Under the pieces are notes generated by a model, which was given only the letters and a program-made list of their open reading frames with translations, was not told where the DNA came from and did not search any database. From positions 62,001-126,000 of the forward strand of contig JAJFZO010000613.1 of assembly GCA_021397835.1 (NCBI GenBank): a stretch of DNA of 64,000 nucleotides, in the 5' to 3' direction. How positions within the stretch are numbered: position 1 is the stretch's first letter; each line of letters opens with the position of its first letter. Position numbers and translations under genes: made by a program. Of the stretch, positions 22,414 to 35,399 are shown piece after piece. The DNA comes from Moringa oleifera (Eukaryota > Streptophyta > Magnoliopsida > Brassicales > Moringaceae).

Positions 22414-24849
22414 GCCACAAATAATTAAGCCCTAACCCATGGCTAACAACCTCATTCAATTCGTCAATTTTTGCTTCAACAAACAATGCAAGAAGTCTAG
22501 TAATATTTGAATATTTCTTTCGGCATCCTCTTGCTCCATTTCCTTTTTTTCTTTGTGAAACCTTTGTGTCTTATTTCAAAACTAGATAATTACATTATTG
22601 TATGTAGGACAAAGAGTAATGAAAGTATTTTCAACCATATGTATATCATCACAACAATCTTCTAGACATCTTTGTTCAATAAATTATGTGCACACAAACG
22701 TATCTTCAGATTTGCACTGCAAAATGATGATTCTATTCTCAATTTTTAAGGATAATATTTCATTTGTAGCTCAAATGTTAAATCAGTGCCTCATACACAA
22801 TAAAATAAGGCTAATTTAGGAAACAGAGATCAGGATCCCAAGAACCTAGATGAAACATACCCACAAAAATTAAGGCTTAAGAAAATATCGATACAAAGAA
22901 AAAACCTAAACTTTCTACTATGAAAGTCGATTATGAGGTTAAATAACTTAAACATTGTTTGTGGTATACAAATATGACTATGCTAATTATACATTTCACA
23001 TAGGATAGACTGTGAATCAATAAATTATTTTGTGCAGTTACAGTGTCCAACACTCCATAATGCATTACACTCTATAATAGATTGGGGGCAGGAACCACAT
23101 TCAGGATAACATTTAAGAGAGAGGCAACTACATCGCAACTACATTGCTCCCAAAGCTTTATTAACTATTTAGTCCTGTCAATGTCAAGTAAACTACCAAT
23201 ACTAGAATTGTGATCACAAATCTAACTTTATACTAATCATAAGTTATGACAAATTGACACACAAAATATTGTATATGAGAAAAAAATAAGAGACAATGAA
23301 CAATAAGCTCAGAAAAATTATTAGCCAAAACGTAAAAGAAAAATAGTGAATAACATGGTGTTAAAAGAATACATATTTAAATTGATACATAATGTAAAAT
23401 AAATGGCCCAACCAAACAATTTAAATCAATTATGTGTTTAAACTTAAAATTAAAATGCATGACTAGAATAAACAGCTTTATTGATAACTGACATGTTGTA
23501 ACACATCACTTGTTGTAATGCGAGATGCAATTTTGATATATGATGAGCAAAAGTCTTCTTCGATAGCTACAAATGTGGTAAAAAGAAATTATATAATAAT
23601 AAGTTGCATTGCAAAGTAGATCATTTCAACATTTAATATGGTCAACCTTCATAATAAATCAAATTTAATAATCAAATTTACCCAAAAAGGTAAGAACAAA
23701 ATAAATGACTATAGGAATTTATGTTTCAATTCATTCACAAAGTTGAACACACCTTATGATAGATCAAATTGATACTGTAAAAAAAATCCAAAAAAATTAC
23801 ATGTTTTCTAACACTTAACAAGAATTCCACAGTATCGAGTTTCATGGTAAGCTGTGAAAGCAAACAGGCAACTAAAGGGCAGTCACAGAAAATGACTTAA
23901 CGGATCTCTGCTTCATAAGAAAGACTCAATGTACCCTCTGCTTGAAATAATTTCAATTTCCATCATAAATTTAGGAGACAAAAAGCCAGCAAATGGAGAA
24001 AAAGTAGGGCCAGTTATGTTGCCTCCAACTTAATTCAACTTCTAATAAGCACTATGTAAACTTAATTTTCAAGTGTACAAGTATAGAGATCTAAGCAATC
24101 AAGACATCAATCATGTCAGTTCGATGTCAACAGTAAACATATGCAAACTAATGAAATTGACACAATAAGTCATAATAATTCATACAATCTTTACTCATCT
24201 ATTGTTTTTAAAACTTAAGAGTCAGGCCTACATTACTTTTCCAATTTAAGTTACAAAACTATCATTTCTTTAAGTTTATGGAATCAAACATGACTTATCC
24301 ACCACAGTAAAATTATAGAGGCACACAAAAAGGTCAGTAATATTTATTATTCTATAAATCTATGTCATTGTTGCCAAAATAAGCTACAACCAGAGACAAT
24401 CAACTACAAGGATAGGTGGACACACATACATTAATAAATTGAACTCAAACAAATGAAAGAAAATGATAATTGAAGGAGTCCAAAATGAAGTCGAACAAAC
24501 CTTGTCGAGCAAAAAATCAGGGAACAACTGATTATTGGTGAGGTAATGGCCACAATAAAGGCAATCACTCTTGTGATGGAGATGAGTGATGATGCACATG
24601 TAGCAGAAGCTGCGGCCACATGCAGTAAGGAAAGCGTCCTTTATGATCTGCATGCAAATCAAGCACAACAAGTCCTTACCTATCTCAACCACTCCAGCGT
24701 CCTTCATGGCGATGGCTCCATTGGCGAAAATTCAATGTCAGTGCCGACGAGCTTAGGCTGATAGTCGATTGCAAAGGTTTTTAGGTCCAATTTCACTGCC
24801 AAGACAAAAAGACTCCGTCGACACTTCCTGCCTTTCATTTTCACAACTT

Positions 24850-26527
24850 TTTCTATTATTCTTTAGAGATAAAGCTCTTCCTTTTGTAGGTGGTAAATTT
24901 GCTTTTGATTTGTAAGGGTCGAGACTTGTCCGCTTTGCGAAGATGAGAAATAGGTAGTGTGGGACCCCGTGCTATTTGTGAAGGTGAAAACCACCCACAT
25001 CAGCACTTGTTTTTTCCACGATGAAAATTGAACTTTTTGTTTTTTTTTTTTCTTAATTTGTATCAAGACTAAAGATAGACTCAACAACTAACTTGTTTAG
25101 TTTAGTTTGATTTGTATCATCTTTTAATTTTAGTTTAAAATATTTTTAAGGAAAGTTTTTTTTTTCTTTTTAAAACCAAGTTCATCCAGTGATGCTGTAG
25201 AAAGAGTAAATGAAAAACCAATAGCTAGGATTCACATAGAGAAATTTTTATTATACCTCTATTAAATGCTTTGGATAAATTTTATGGAGAGTTATTAGAG
25301 TTGCAAATTGTTTTAGAATTTTAAAACATATATTTCAAGTTTCTCTTTCTCTAAACATTTAAATTTGTTACTAAAAAATTGTGAACTTTTTTCATTATGA
25401 GACTAGCAATTTTTAAAAGATTTTAAAACTAAGTAGAGAGCTGCATTGAAAAAGACATACAAGACAAAAGAAATACTTACCATTTGACTTGGGCTCCAAG
25501 AAGGCCTGAGCCATCACGGGAAGACAAAGCACTAGCTATTAGGTTACTTATGATTTAAGGTTCTTTAGTTAAAGTCATCAATTGCATAATACTTCTCATT
25601 ATTGTATTGTGAAAAATGTTTTGCAATTGATGGATTTAAATCTCAATTATTGTTATTTAAAGTAATTATTATTTGAATTTTTTTCACAAGTTTGTTTTTT
25701 ATATTTTTGAAAAAAAAAATTGAGGAAAGAAAGGCTTAGAATTGTCTTAAATAGTAATGCTTGATGGCAATTGGAGTATGTTGTAGTTTTTAATTTTTTT
25801 AAGTAAAAAATAATGAGGTTTTTGCTAATTTGTTACATGATGATTTTGGTAATATTATAAGTTCAAATTATGTCTCATCGATAAATAGAAATATATACTA
25901 TTTTTAGTTAATTGCATTATCACTTAAATATCAAAAAAATTTAAACATTAATTGAATTCATAAATATTAATTGATTTCATAATTAATTTATACTATTATA
26001 AAGCTTTGAAGTTATTAATTTTTAATTTTTTTAATCATTTTAAATATTAATTGATTTTATTGTTATTTTATTAATTATATAAATTTAAAATTAATTTTAT
26101 TAATTATATTAAAATTAAATTAAATTAATTATTATTTTTTTCTTATTGCTACTCACAGATGAGATTATGATGACAGTGATAGTGACATATTAGATTAGTT
26201 TTGATTTGAGTTATGATTTGAACTTTATATATAAATATTTAAAAATTTTATAATAAATAAAATGATATGTTATTTAACATAATTTTTATATGTTTTTATC
26301 TATTTTATTTATTTATTTATAAAATATTAATTTATAAATATTTTATTAATTAAATATATATTTTGATTTGCATATATTAATTTAAAATAATAAATTTAAT
26401 TTTTAATAAATTTTTAAAATTACCATCATATTCTATAATATTTTTTTAGAAATTATAATATATAAATTAATTAAAAATATTATAATAAAATTATTTATAT
26501 TAATATTTTTTAATTATAATTTTAAAA
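24850..26527. other. AT-rich spacer without recognisable gene
   Basis: Includes a poly-T run near 25,040 and simple AT-rich sequence. A GC-richer patch near 25,490-25,540 has no readable homology. Confidence 0.5.
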
Positions 26528-26528
26528 T

Positions 26529-26920
26529 TACTACGAAAATGTCTTTTGTGAAAGCCCTTTAAATTGCCACGGATACTACTTCATGGGAGTTTTTGAATAT
26601 TTTAGTGAAAATTTTTTATAAAAAAATTTGTAAAAACTATTATGATAATTTTTTTGTACATTTTTTCTCTTGAAAATTTTTTGGTGATAATTTTATTTTT
26701 TGTTTTTATTTTTTAAAAAATATATAAATATATCAATATTTAAATTTTTACTAAAATTTTCATTATAATGTCATGAAAATATTTGCACAGAATTAATGCA
26801 AATAAAATACTGAGGAAAAGATTTTTGTAAAAATTTTCATTGGAAAGAAAAGTTTTCATGAAACTTTTTCTAATTCTCATGGAATTTTTTTATGAAAAAA
26901 AAGCTGAATTTCTTGTAATT
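26529..26920. mobile_element. Possible CACTA-derived MITE
   Basis: Left end ACTACGAAAATGTC and right end reading AATTACAAGAAATTCAGC on the - strand resemble degraded 'CACTACAAGAAAT' termini of CACTA elements. The interior is rich in complementary AAATTTT(C/T)AT blocks typical of such MITEs. No target duplication could be fixed. Confidence 0.35.
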
Positions 26921-29900
26921 TTCTTATTTTTAAAAAAAATCAATACCCAATTATATTAACATAAGATTTTCAGTATATATTTGTTTAGCAATAAAAAAAA
27001 TATGTATTGTAGAAATAATATAATTTTAATAAATGAGGATTTTCAACTGAAATGTGTTATGAAGGGCTTTGAGTTATATTGAGTTTTTAAATATCATATT
27101 GATACATATACAATGTGTTATAATTTTGTTTAAAAAAATTAACGTAAATTCAAATCAATAAATGATTTAAATCAAATTTTAAATAACCTTGATGAAATCT
27201 TTATGAAAAAATTTATTTATCAATAAGAAAATTCATAGATGAAATCTTTTCATTAAGACAGTGCTACCTCTTAATAATTTGGAAGTAACTAAGTTTTAAT
27301 TTTTTTTTTATAAAAGTATTGATATAAAAAAGTATTAAGGGAGCTAATTTAGGAAAACTTTTTTATCACTTTATTTTGTTACAAGCAATTAAATAGAATT
27401 ATTAAAATCTAACTTTCTTGAAGGATTTTAATTTACTACTTTGTAAAATTAAAATACAATATGATTTTTTTCTGGTAAACTTTACTAGAAAAAATATTTG
27501 AATTAAAAAAGTTCTCGCTTGAAGGATTAAGCTAACTTGTATGCATAGTAATATGATTTTCTGAGGGTGAAAACTTTCAAAGCCGCATGGGTGATGTTAG
27601 TGCGTTTCCTTTTTCTTGGAGTTTGTTATGGTTCAGCTGCCTTTTCAAGCTCTACCCATGTATTTAAGCTTGTAACATCAGGCATTAATTTAATTTTTTA
27701 ATATTATAAACAATAATTTATTCTTTATGCGATCATTAATTTTTACGATAATTTTAATGAAATCAAATTGAAATATCATTTACATATAATTAATTTAATA
27801 GATATTTTTAAATTTAAAAATAAAAAAAATATTTTATTTTTTAATGTTTATATTATTATTATTTACATTATGAAATTAAATGGAGATATTTTATCTATAG
27901 TACTATATTTATTTACAACATATAAAATAAAAGTTACAATATCTTAGGACAATGTGAATATTTAAATTTTTTAAAAGTTTTCTTATGTCATCAATAAAAT
28001 GTTTTTCTGATATATGTTTCATAAAATCCAAATGTTTATATTCATATATAAGATATAATGACTCATTTAATATTAATTATATTATTGGGGAAAATTTCAA
28101 TCAATTTTTTTATAATATTTATAAATTTGATAGTCACCATTTCTTGCAAGTATTCCTTTTATAAAAGCTTTTAAACCCAATTGATTTAAATTATTATGCT
28201 GCTGATGTGATATAAAAATAGTTAATCGTTGTTGAGTTTGTTCGGTTTGTAAATCTCGGTATCTTAAGTTCTTCTTCTTATAAGGTTTTGAGGGGAAAAA
28301 AAAAAAGAATTAGAAAGTGTAATGCATTATAATAAGGATTAATTTAGCTATTCTCTTTGTTGTACTAGTCTAGACACCTTGTAGAAATAATTTTGTTGAG
28401 AGAATATTAACAACAAATTGAAACTACTATGTTATTTGTTGCTTAATTTTTCACTTTAGTATATCCGTGCATTTTCTCATCTTCTAAGTGTTAAAGAAAT
28501 TAAAAGAATAAGTTGCACTCAAAAGTAAAGAAGAGAAGGGACTTAAATTGGAATGTCCTAAAAGATAGGTGTGTGGAATTTTATATATTAAGCTTGCCAT
28601 TTTTTTTTCCTTTATGTGTAAGTTTTGGAGATACACTAAATAATTAAAAAAATAATATAGAAAATTTGTTATTGCCCTTAGTGGAAAATAACTTTTTTTT
28701 TTTATAAAATTTCTATTTGATGCTGAGCTAATGATCGCCAGTAATACAAAACAAAATAATTTTTACAAAATTATACCAAATATTTAGCTAAAGTTAAATG
28801 TAAATGAATATGCTCTCTTTATAATTAATTTATGTTGTTAAATGATCCATTAAGCTATTCTGTTTTGTCATCTTTAGAGAGTGTACACGACTGGTTATTT
28901 ACCATCTAGTCATGTGCGATAAATTGATTTATAATTGTTAAATATTTTTAATGACTAGTTTTTAAATGCGTATCAAGTTCCTTAATTTTAATGATTTTTA
29001 TGTTATCATAATATGGAGATAGCTAGCAAGGCACATGAAAGAACTCGTGGTGAATTAGAAATTATATTTTGGTTTGAAAAAGGTATTACTTCATAGATAA
29101 AGTAATTAATTCGAATAATATTGTATTTGCTTTATAAATTTTTTTTGTTATTGGATTGGTTGGATTTAAATAAAAAAAAATCTTTTCAATTATAACCTCT
29201 CATTTCCTTTATTTAATTTTCTATTTTTAAAAAATTTAATTTGATTTAATTAATTTAAATTTTTTGGTTTGTTTATTTTTGGATAAATGTGTCTCTTCTT
29301 GAAGAGTGTTCGAATTTTTTTATTTTTAAGCTTTTTTAGAATTTTTTTATTTTAATTTACCTTGATGAATATAAATATTTTTAAAAATTAAAAATTAAAA
29401 ATTAAAAATATTGAAGTTTCATTAACCTAAGATTCCCATATTTAAAATAAAACCTGACACTAAATTAAAATTTTAAATCAAATTATTTATATATAAAAGT
29501 AAATTTAAATTATTACCGATTGAAAATTAAAATTTTTAGATAAATATCACCAAAATTTGAAATGATATCAATAAAAATTATCAATAGTAATATATAATTA
29601 AAATTATAAAAATATTTAGTATCTATATTCAAAATAATATAAATAAATTTAATATATATGTTAAAGTCTTTTAATTTTTTGGCACATACATATCTCGATT
29701 GGACCTAACATTCCATCTCATTTATATTGATAATCATTTGAACTTCAGTTTACTAAGTGAAATAATGTCACTTTTTAAAACTTACCTAATCAAAATTAAA
29801 CAAGCATTAATAAGGTATTTTACATTCTTAATCATTTTAGACATTACGGTTTTACTTAGAATGATTTTTGAAAATCCTAGCCTAACAACTTTGAAAATTT

Positions 29901-31491
29901 GAAATTTTATGAAGTAACTTTATGCAACATCAAAAATCAATACAAGAAAATATGGATTTTGTATCTTATTTCACTGAGAGTTTATTTGCAAATTCTATCT
30001 AATTATAGAGGTTATTGTCCTTGAACTATTTCGTACCCTAAGAATTTTATTTTTATTTGGAATAACTTTGTCTTTTTAGCTGATATCACTAAGTCATTTT
30101 GTTATATGATGTTTAAAATTTTTTGTATATACTTAAAATGTATATTTATTAAATCAAAAATACTAAAACATCATCTATATACACTATTGTAAAGGAAATT
30201 TATGGGTTATATATTTTTTATAATATTTTGAAATTCGAATATGGCATTTTTTAAGTTAAAGGGTATAGCATTCCATTCATAATGTCTAAATAGTACAATG
30301 AAATTAAAGTCGTATTATACTTATCTTTTTCAGCTATTTGTATCTATCAGTATCTTGATTTCATATCATATTTTGAAAAAATTGAAGTATTATATAATCT
30401 ACTAATAAGATCTTTTTTATTAGGATTAAGGTATTAATTCATCTAAGAGCTTTGTGGTAGGTTTATAGTTAATAACTAATTAACAATCTTTTCTCTCTAT
30501 TTCGGCATTTTTGTTTACATAAAAAGTAGAGCAACTCCAAAGAGATTTGCTTGGTCTAATTAGTTTTTTTAATAATTTTTAAAATTTTTTATAATGTTTT
30601 AAAACTTTTTTATTCGTTGGATGAGTCTTACTTTTGTTGAAATCTGTATACCACAAATATCTTTCTCATAAGGTTAACATACTAAGTGCTTTTTTCTTTT
30701 CTAAAAAACATTAAGTACTTCTTACACGTACTAAGTGCTTTATATTGAAAAACAATGACATATTATCACAATCTAATAGAAAATGCATAGTTTTTTGTTG
30801 TAAAATTATTACCAATATAATTTTTTTTACACATAAAGCCAATTATAAAATAAAAAGATAATTATCATCTGTTAATTTAAATTCATGTTGAATTTTTCAT
30901 AAAAATTTTTAAAATAATTTATAAAATTATAATATCAATATAAAAATAAAATAAGTTTAATTATTAATTTTATTAAATTAATACTTACAAATATTTATTT
31001 AAAAAAATTCATACAATTGTTTTTAAAAATAATTCAAAACAAAAATAATAAAAAGTTAAAGCATCTCTAATGTTGTACCAAATCACAATTTTGATATTAA
31101 TTTTAGTTTCAAATTACCTCCAATGAAATACTATATTATTTATCCCAAAAATGCCATTTTGATGTTATGAACTGTGCATTACCATATTTAGTGCTACACT
31201 ATTGACAACATATTTTTTTTTGTTATAATTAAAAATTAAATATATATATTATATTATTATAAGAAATTACATTATTCAATATATTTCATTAAGAAGTTTA
31301 ATACAATATCAAAATTTAATATATAATTTAATTTTTATATATAAATATTATTTAATAATTATTATTATAGAATATTTTTAAAATTTTATTATTAAAATTT
31401 TAAATTATCAAAAATATAATAATATATCAAATTATATCAAATCAACACCACAAGGCATATGTGAACATGTTAAGAATCCATTAAATACTTT

Positions 31492-31530
<39 letters not shown>

Positions 31531-32570
31531 AAAAATACATTTTAAAAAAGCATTACTTATCTATTATACAAATTTTAAATTAATTTAATATATATAAATA
31601 AATAAAATAATAAAAATATTTCAAACGTTTTTAAAACATGCAAGTTACTATTTATGTGACATTGATTAAATATTTAATATCTTATGTATACATTTTAATA
31701 ATTATTAATATTAAATATTGACAAATTTAATGACAAATTTAATTTTAAAATAATGAATTTTTAAATTGATAATAATTTATAATTTAAATTTAATATCACG
31801 GTAAAATATTTAAACTTATTAATTTATAAAGATATCAATTTATATAATATATATAAGTTTTAAAAATATCAATAGTTTAAAATTTTAAAATATATGAATT
31901 TTTTATCTACATTATATTAAAACTTAAGTTCAATAAAAATATCTTAAAAATTAATCTTGATTTGATAATATTTTAGATTAAATAATATATAATATAAGTT
32001 TAAATTTTAGCTTTAAAATATAAAGATAATTAAATAGATAAACTATTAAATTTGATAAAAATAAAAAGTAGTGTTCCGCCTTTGATCGATACTGCTCCAG
32101 TATGTGATTCGTGAGCATGTCCCTTGTGTTTTTCTTGGATAAGCAACTTTAAAGGTTTAAAAAAAAAAGGAAAAAAAAAAGAGAGAAAAAGAGAGAAAAC
32201 TCTTCAAAACATACTTTACACCGATAAATAAAAATAAAATAAATTAAAAAAAAGAGAATTACTCATCAGATTGAAACTCACTATCATTAATTTGAAAACA
32301 ATTAATATTCAACAAAAGAAAACAAGACTCAACAAAAACGTATACAGTTAGATGCATTGTAAAATGAGGGGGTCAAAGTCCAGACCATAGACTTCGAAAC
32401 AACCGAGGTGTAGTTTGATTCCAGAGAAAATAAAGTAAACAGAGAAGGACAGTATGAAAGCACTCTTAAAGTAAAAAACAAACCTGAAGAAAACAGTCGA
32501 GCTAAGGCTTTCGCAAGGGAAAAAGCTGAATAGGTCGTCCTACCACTAGTGTTTGGGATTAAAACCCTCA
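26921..32570. other. AT-rich gene-free stretch
   Basis: Over 5 kb of A/T-dominated sequence with no exon-like block, RNA gene or long open frame that looks real. Around 31,070-31,200 there is a CATCTCTAATG / ACCAAATC motif similar to the MITE end at 32,571, perhaps a decayed relative. Confidence 0.5.
31497..31525. repeat. (AT)n microsatellite
   Basis: Uninterrupted AT dinucleotides, about 14 repeats. Confidence 0.95.
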
Positions 32571-33215
32571 GACCATCTCCAACTCAAAATACCAAATTTA
32601 ACATCAATTTGGTGTTAAAAAAAAATCTTTTTAAAATATTTTAACATCAAATTTTTTTTATCTCTAACCCATTGACACCAAATTGGTGTTATAATATTAT
32701 TGTAATAATAATATTATAATAATTCTTAATAAAAATATTTATAAATATTAATTAATTTATAAATATTTTTAAAATAATTAATATAATTTAAACTTTTTAT
32801 TTTTATTTTTATATTTTTAAATAATAATATTAATAGTATATATAATTTTATTATTAATTAAATAAATTATTATTATTATTAATTTAAATAAAACAAAATT
32901 ACATATAAAATATTGGTCTTATTTTGAAGATCTTGATGAGATATTCTTAATGGTATAATTTTTTTCTAATAATATCATATATTTATTAAATTATTAATCA
33001 AAAATATATTTGATTTAAAACCTTTAAAAAAGTAATTTATAAAAAATATATATTTTAATATTTCACCACATTGGTGCAGCTACAGTATTGCACCAAATTT
33101 GGTGCAGCTACAGTACTGCACCAATTTGATGAACCTAATTTACCGTCTCGTTGGAGACGATTCCATCATAATTTTGACGGTAAATTGCCGTTTTGCCGTC
33201 TCGTTGGAGATGGCC
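32571..33215. mobile_element. MITE with CCATCTCCAAC termini
   Basis: Left end GACCATCTCCAACTCAAAAT; right end, reverse-complemented, GGCCATCTCCAACGAGACGG. The trinucleotide TCA flanks both sides (32,568-32,570 and 33,216-33,218), a likely 3-bp target duplication as made by PIF/Harbinger-type elements. The interior is AT-rich and contains two 28-bp direct copies near 33,075-33,125 with GGTGCAGCTACAGTA. No coding capacity. Confidence 0.65.
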
Positions 33216-33218
33216 TCA

Positions 33219-34084
33219 GAAAGGAAAGTTGGTCTAAAAGCAACTAGTGGCAGTCCGTTTGGGCTTTCTTACGCTCTCTTCGCTTGCGTTTGAATTTCAA
33301 ACCCAATCGATCATAAGCCCAATAAACCCTTTGAGCATAACTTACTAAACCCTTAAACTGACTTGTACTCATGTTCTACCTTTGTATTGTTACAACTCAC
33401 TCTTATAAATTAATTTTATTTTATATCTTAAAATTTATTTATTTAAATAAAAATTTATTTTGAATAATTATAAAAATTAAAAATATTTTTATTATTAAAA
33501 TATTATTAAAATAATTTAAATAAATTTTCACACTTTATTTTGAATTTTTTTCTTTAATTTGAATAATTTCTAACTCACAATCTAATTTTTTATAAATTTA
33601 AATTGTTGATAATGTAAATTTTTTAAAAAAATTATTACATAAATTTTTTTTATTTTTCTATTATAATAACTTAATATCTTTTCAAATTTATAAAAAATTT
33701 TAAATTAAAATTTATTATCCAAGATTTGAATAGTTTAGTTTTTTAAATTTTTTTGTAAAATTTAAATTGAACAAGATTGAAACATAAAAATGCAGCTGAT
33801 TTTTTAAAATGTAAAATAGAAAGCAAATATAATTCATTTTTCTATATTTATTCTTTTTATAATTTGTTTAAAAAATTTATACTCGAAAAGTTTATTTTAT
33901 CTTTATTAAAATAAATAAATAAATGTGAAAAAAATAAGAAAATTCAAAATAAAAAATTCTAAAAATAAGTAATTTTTTCAAATATATCTTTATATCACAT
34001 AATATCACAATGGGTTGTGTGAATAATTGATTAAATGAGAATAATTAACTTAGTTAAAGCACTTAGAGTACTTTGGAATGTGTG
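33219..34084. other. AT-rich spacer
   Basis: No gene recognised. It lies just past the broken 3' end of the endoglucanase pseudogene. Confidence 0.5.
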
Positions 34085-35399
34085 CAATTCTGACAGAGCA
34101 CAGAAGAAAGACTACCGGTCTGCTTTGGCTTGACTAACTATTTATTGCCTTCGAAGAGTTGGCATACGGACTTTGAGTTTTCATTTTTCTCCTTGAAAGT
34201 ACTGTAGGGGGTTTTACCTGTGAAGCCATGAGCTGAAGACCAGCATACTTAACATCCCAGCTGAACTCTGTTATGGCCCACCCAACTCCACCAAACCTAT
34301 GAACCTTGCTAATGACATACTCTAAGTACTCCTCTCTGTCGGTGGCCTTGTGGAGCCACATGGCTCCCCACAACAACTCATCCATGTACCCACTCACCGA
34401 CGCATCGTAGCTCTTCACCACTCCTACGCTCGTATCACATTTCCCTCTGTATTTATCCCCAAATTCAAACAACTGCACCCACAATTTTAACTTAAAATGA
34501 AAACCCATTTCAACAAAAACAAGTAAAGATCTATACAAATTTGAGTTTATAAGGTTTTACCTGTCGGGCGTGGTGTAAAAGCAGCTAAGAGTAATGTGGG
34601 TTTGTTTTCTTGAACACAATGGAGGCTGCAGCCATGGCCGCTGCTGTTTCCCCTGCAAGATCCGACCCGGGATTGTTCTCGTCGATCTTGTAGGCTTGCC
34701 GCGACGTGGTCATGTCCTCCGGCCGCTGCCAGCAGTAATGGTCCGTGTCTCCGTCACCCACCTGAGGCGGTACAGAGTTAAAACATTTGGGATGATCGAA
34801 TTAATCACAGTGGAGCAATGTGTGACTGTGTTGTGACGTATACCTTTGCCCATAACACATTCGGGCTTGTGTGCGCCTTGATGAACTAATCAGTGTCCCA
34901 TTTGATGGCCTCCAGTGCATGCTCCAGTTCTCCAGCGTACGCGATCTGGTCGCCGTACTCGATGACACTCCATGAGAGCATGGTCACTGTAAAAGCCATT
35001 GCAGTCCAAATTTGACATGGTCTCCGGCGTCGTAGTATCCTCCGACTAAGTCTACGTGCATCCCAAAAGACATAAACCCTCAATTTCTATCACATAAAAG
35101 CACCTAATTATGGACATATATGATCAAACGTTTATTACAGTAAAGATCGAGCAATGTGAGGATTTTGAGGCACTGACCCCTTGTTCTAGGCCGTCGGTGA
35201 GGGCAGAATGGTCGCGCCAGGTGACACGTTGGTCGTAGTACAAGCGGCCGGAACGCTGGGACTCGAAGTAGAGGAGGCTCTTAGAGACAACATCGGCATA
35301 ATCAAAAGCAAGAGTAGCCGTGAAAGCATTGAAGACGGAGAACAGAACAAGCGATAGGTGAGCCAATCCGTATGGGCGCCTGCTCTTCATCTCCGCCAT
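34085..35399 (-). pseudogene. GH9 endo-1,4-beta-glucanase pseudogene
   Basis: Plant GH9 enzymes hydrolyse beta-1,4-glucans in the cell wall. Exon 1 (35,399-35,177) starts [20 protein letters not shown], a signal peptide, followed by [20 protein letters not shown] and [14 protein letters not shown]. Exon 2 (35,053-34,844) has [16 protein letters not shown] with the catalytic DAGD motif, then one base is missing before [20 protein letters not shown], and a TAG follows WDTD. Exon 3 (34,763-34,562) reads [20 protein letters not shown] and [17 protein letters not shown], with a TAG after HYS. Exon 4 (34,473-34,219) is open: [16 protein letters not shown] to [17 protein letters not shown] frameshifted tail near 34,110 still shows QAKAD. 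The C-terminal third is missing. Splice sites are preserved, so this is a truncated genomic copy that decayed recently. Confidence 0.9.

Larger units (their letters stand above)
20790..24838 (-). pseudogene. COP1 E3 ubiquitin ligase pseudogene (N-terminal half)
   Basis: COP1 is the RING-coiled-coil-WD40 ligase that represses photomorphogenesis. Exon 1, 24,838-24,495, has LAVKLDLKT, a frameshift, then EIGKDLLCLICMQIIKDAFL, TACGRSFCYMCIITHL, SDCLYCGHYLTNNQL and FLLDK before a GT donor. The RING ligand His is Arg here (CGR for CGH). Positions 22,575-22,441 read KKEMEQEDAERNIQILLDFL, HCLLKQK and, in a shifted frame, IDELNE (coiled coil). Positions 21,930-21,684 read RDRHFFKLQMLRDDPSARKA, then VRGGSSPGCYPNKTVDVES and KKDALNGSNSQ. 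About 20,880-20,830 reads SIARKK-stop-VHA, matching 'VARKKRVHA'. A MITE splits the last two pieces. The WD40 region and one coiled-coil exon were not found. Confidence 0.85.

Noticed and set aside
22157..22486. A 109-residue membrane protein on the - strand
   Set aside because: It is translation of COP1 exon and intron sequence including the 102-bp tandem repeat.
24546..24761. A + strand gene antisense to the COP1 exon
   Set aside because: It is the shadow of the RING-coding - strand; only the - strand has recognisable homology.
34594..34836. A + strand Arg-rich protein
   Set aside because: Antisense shadow of GH9 exon 3, whose - strand reading has clear family motifs.
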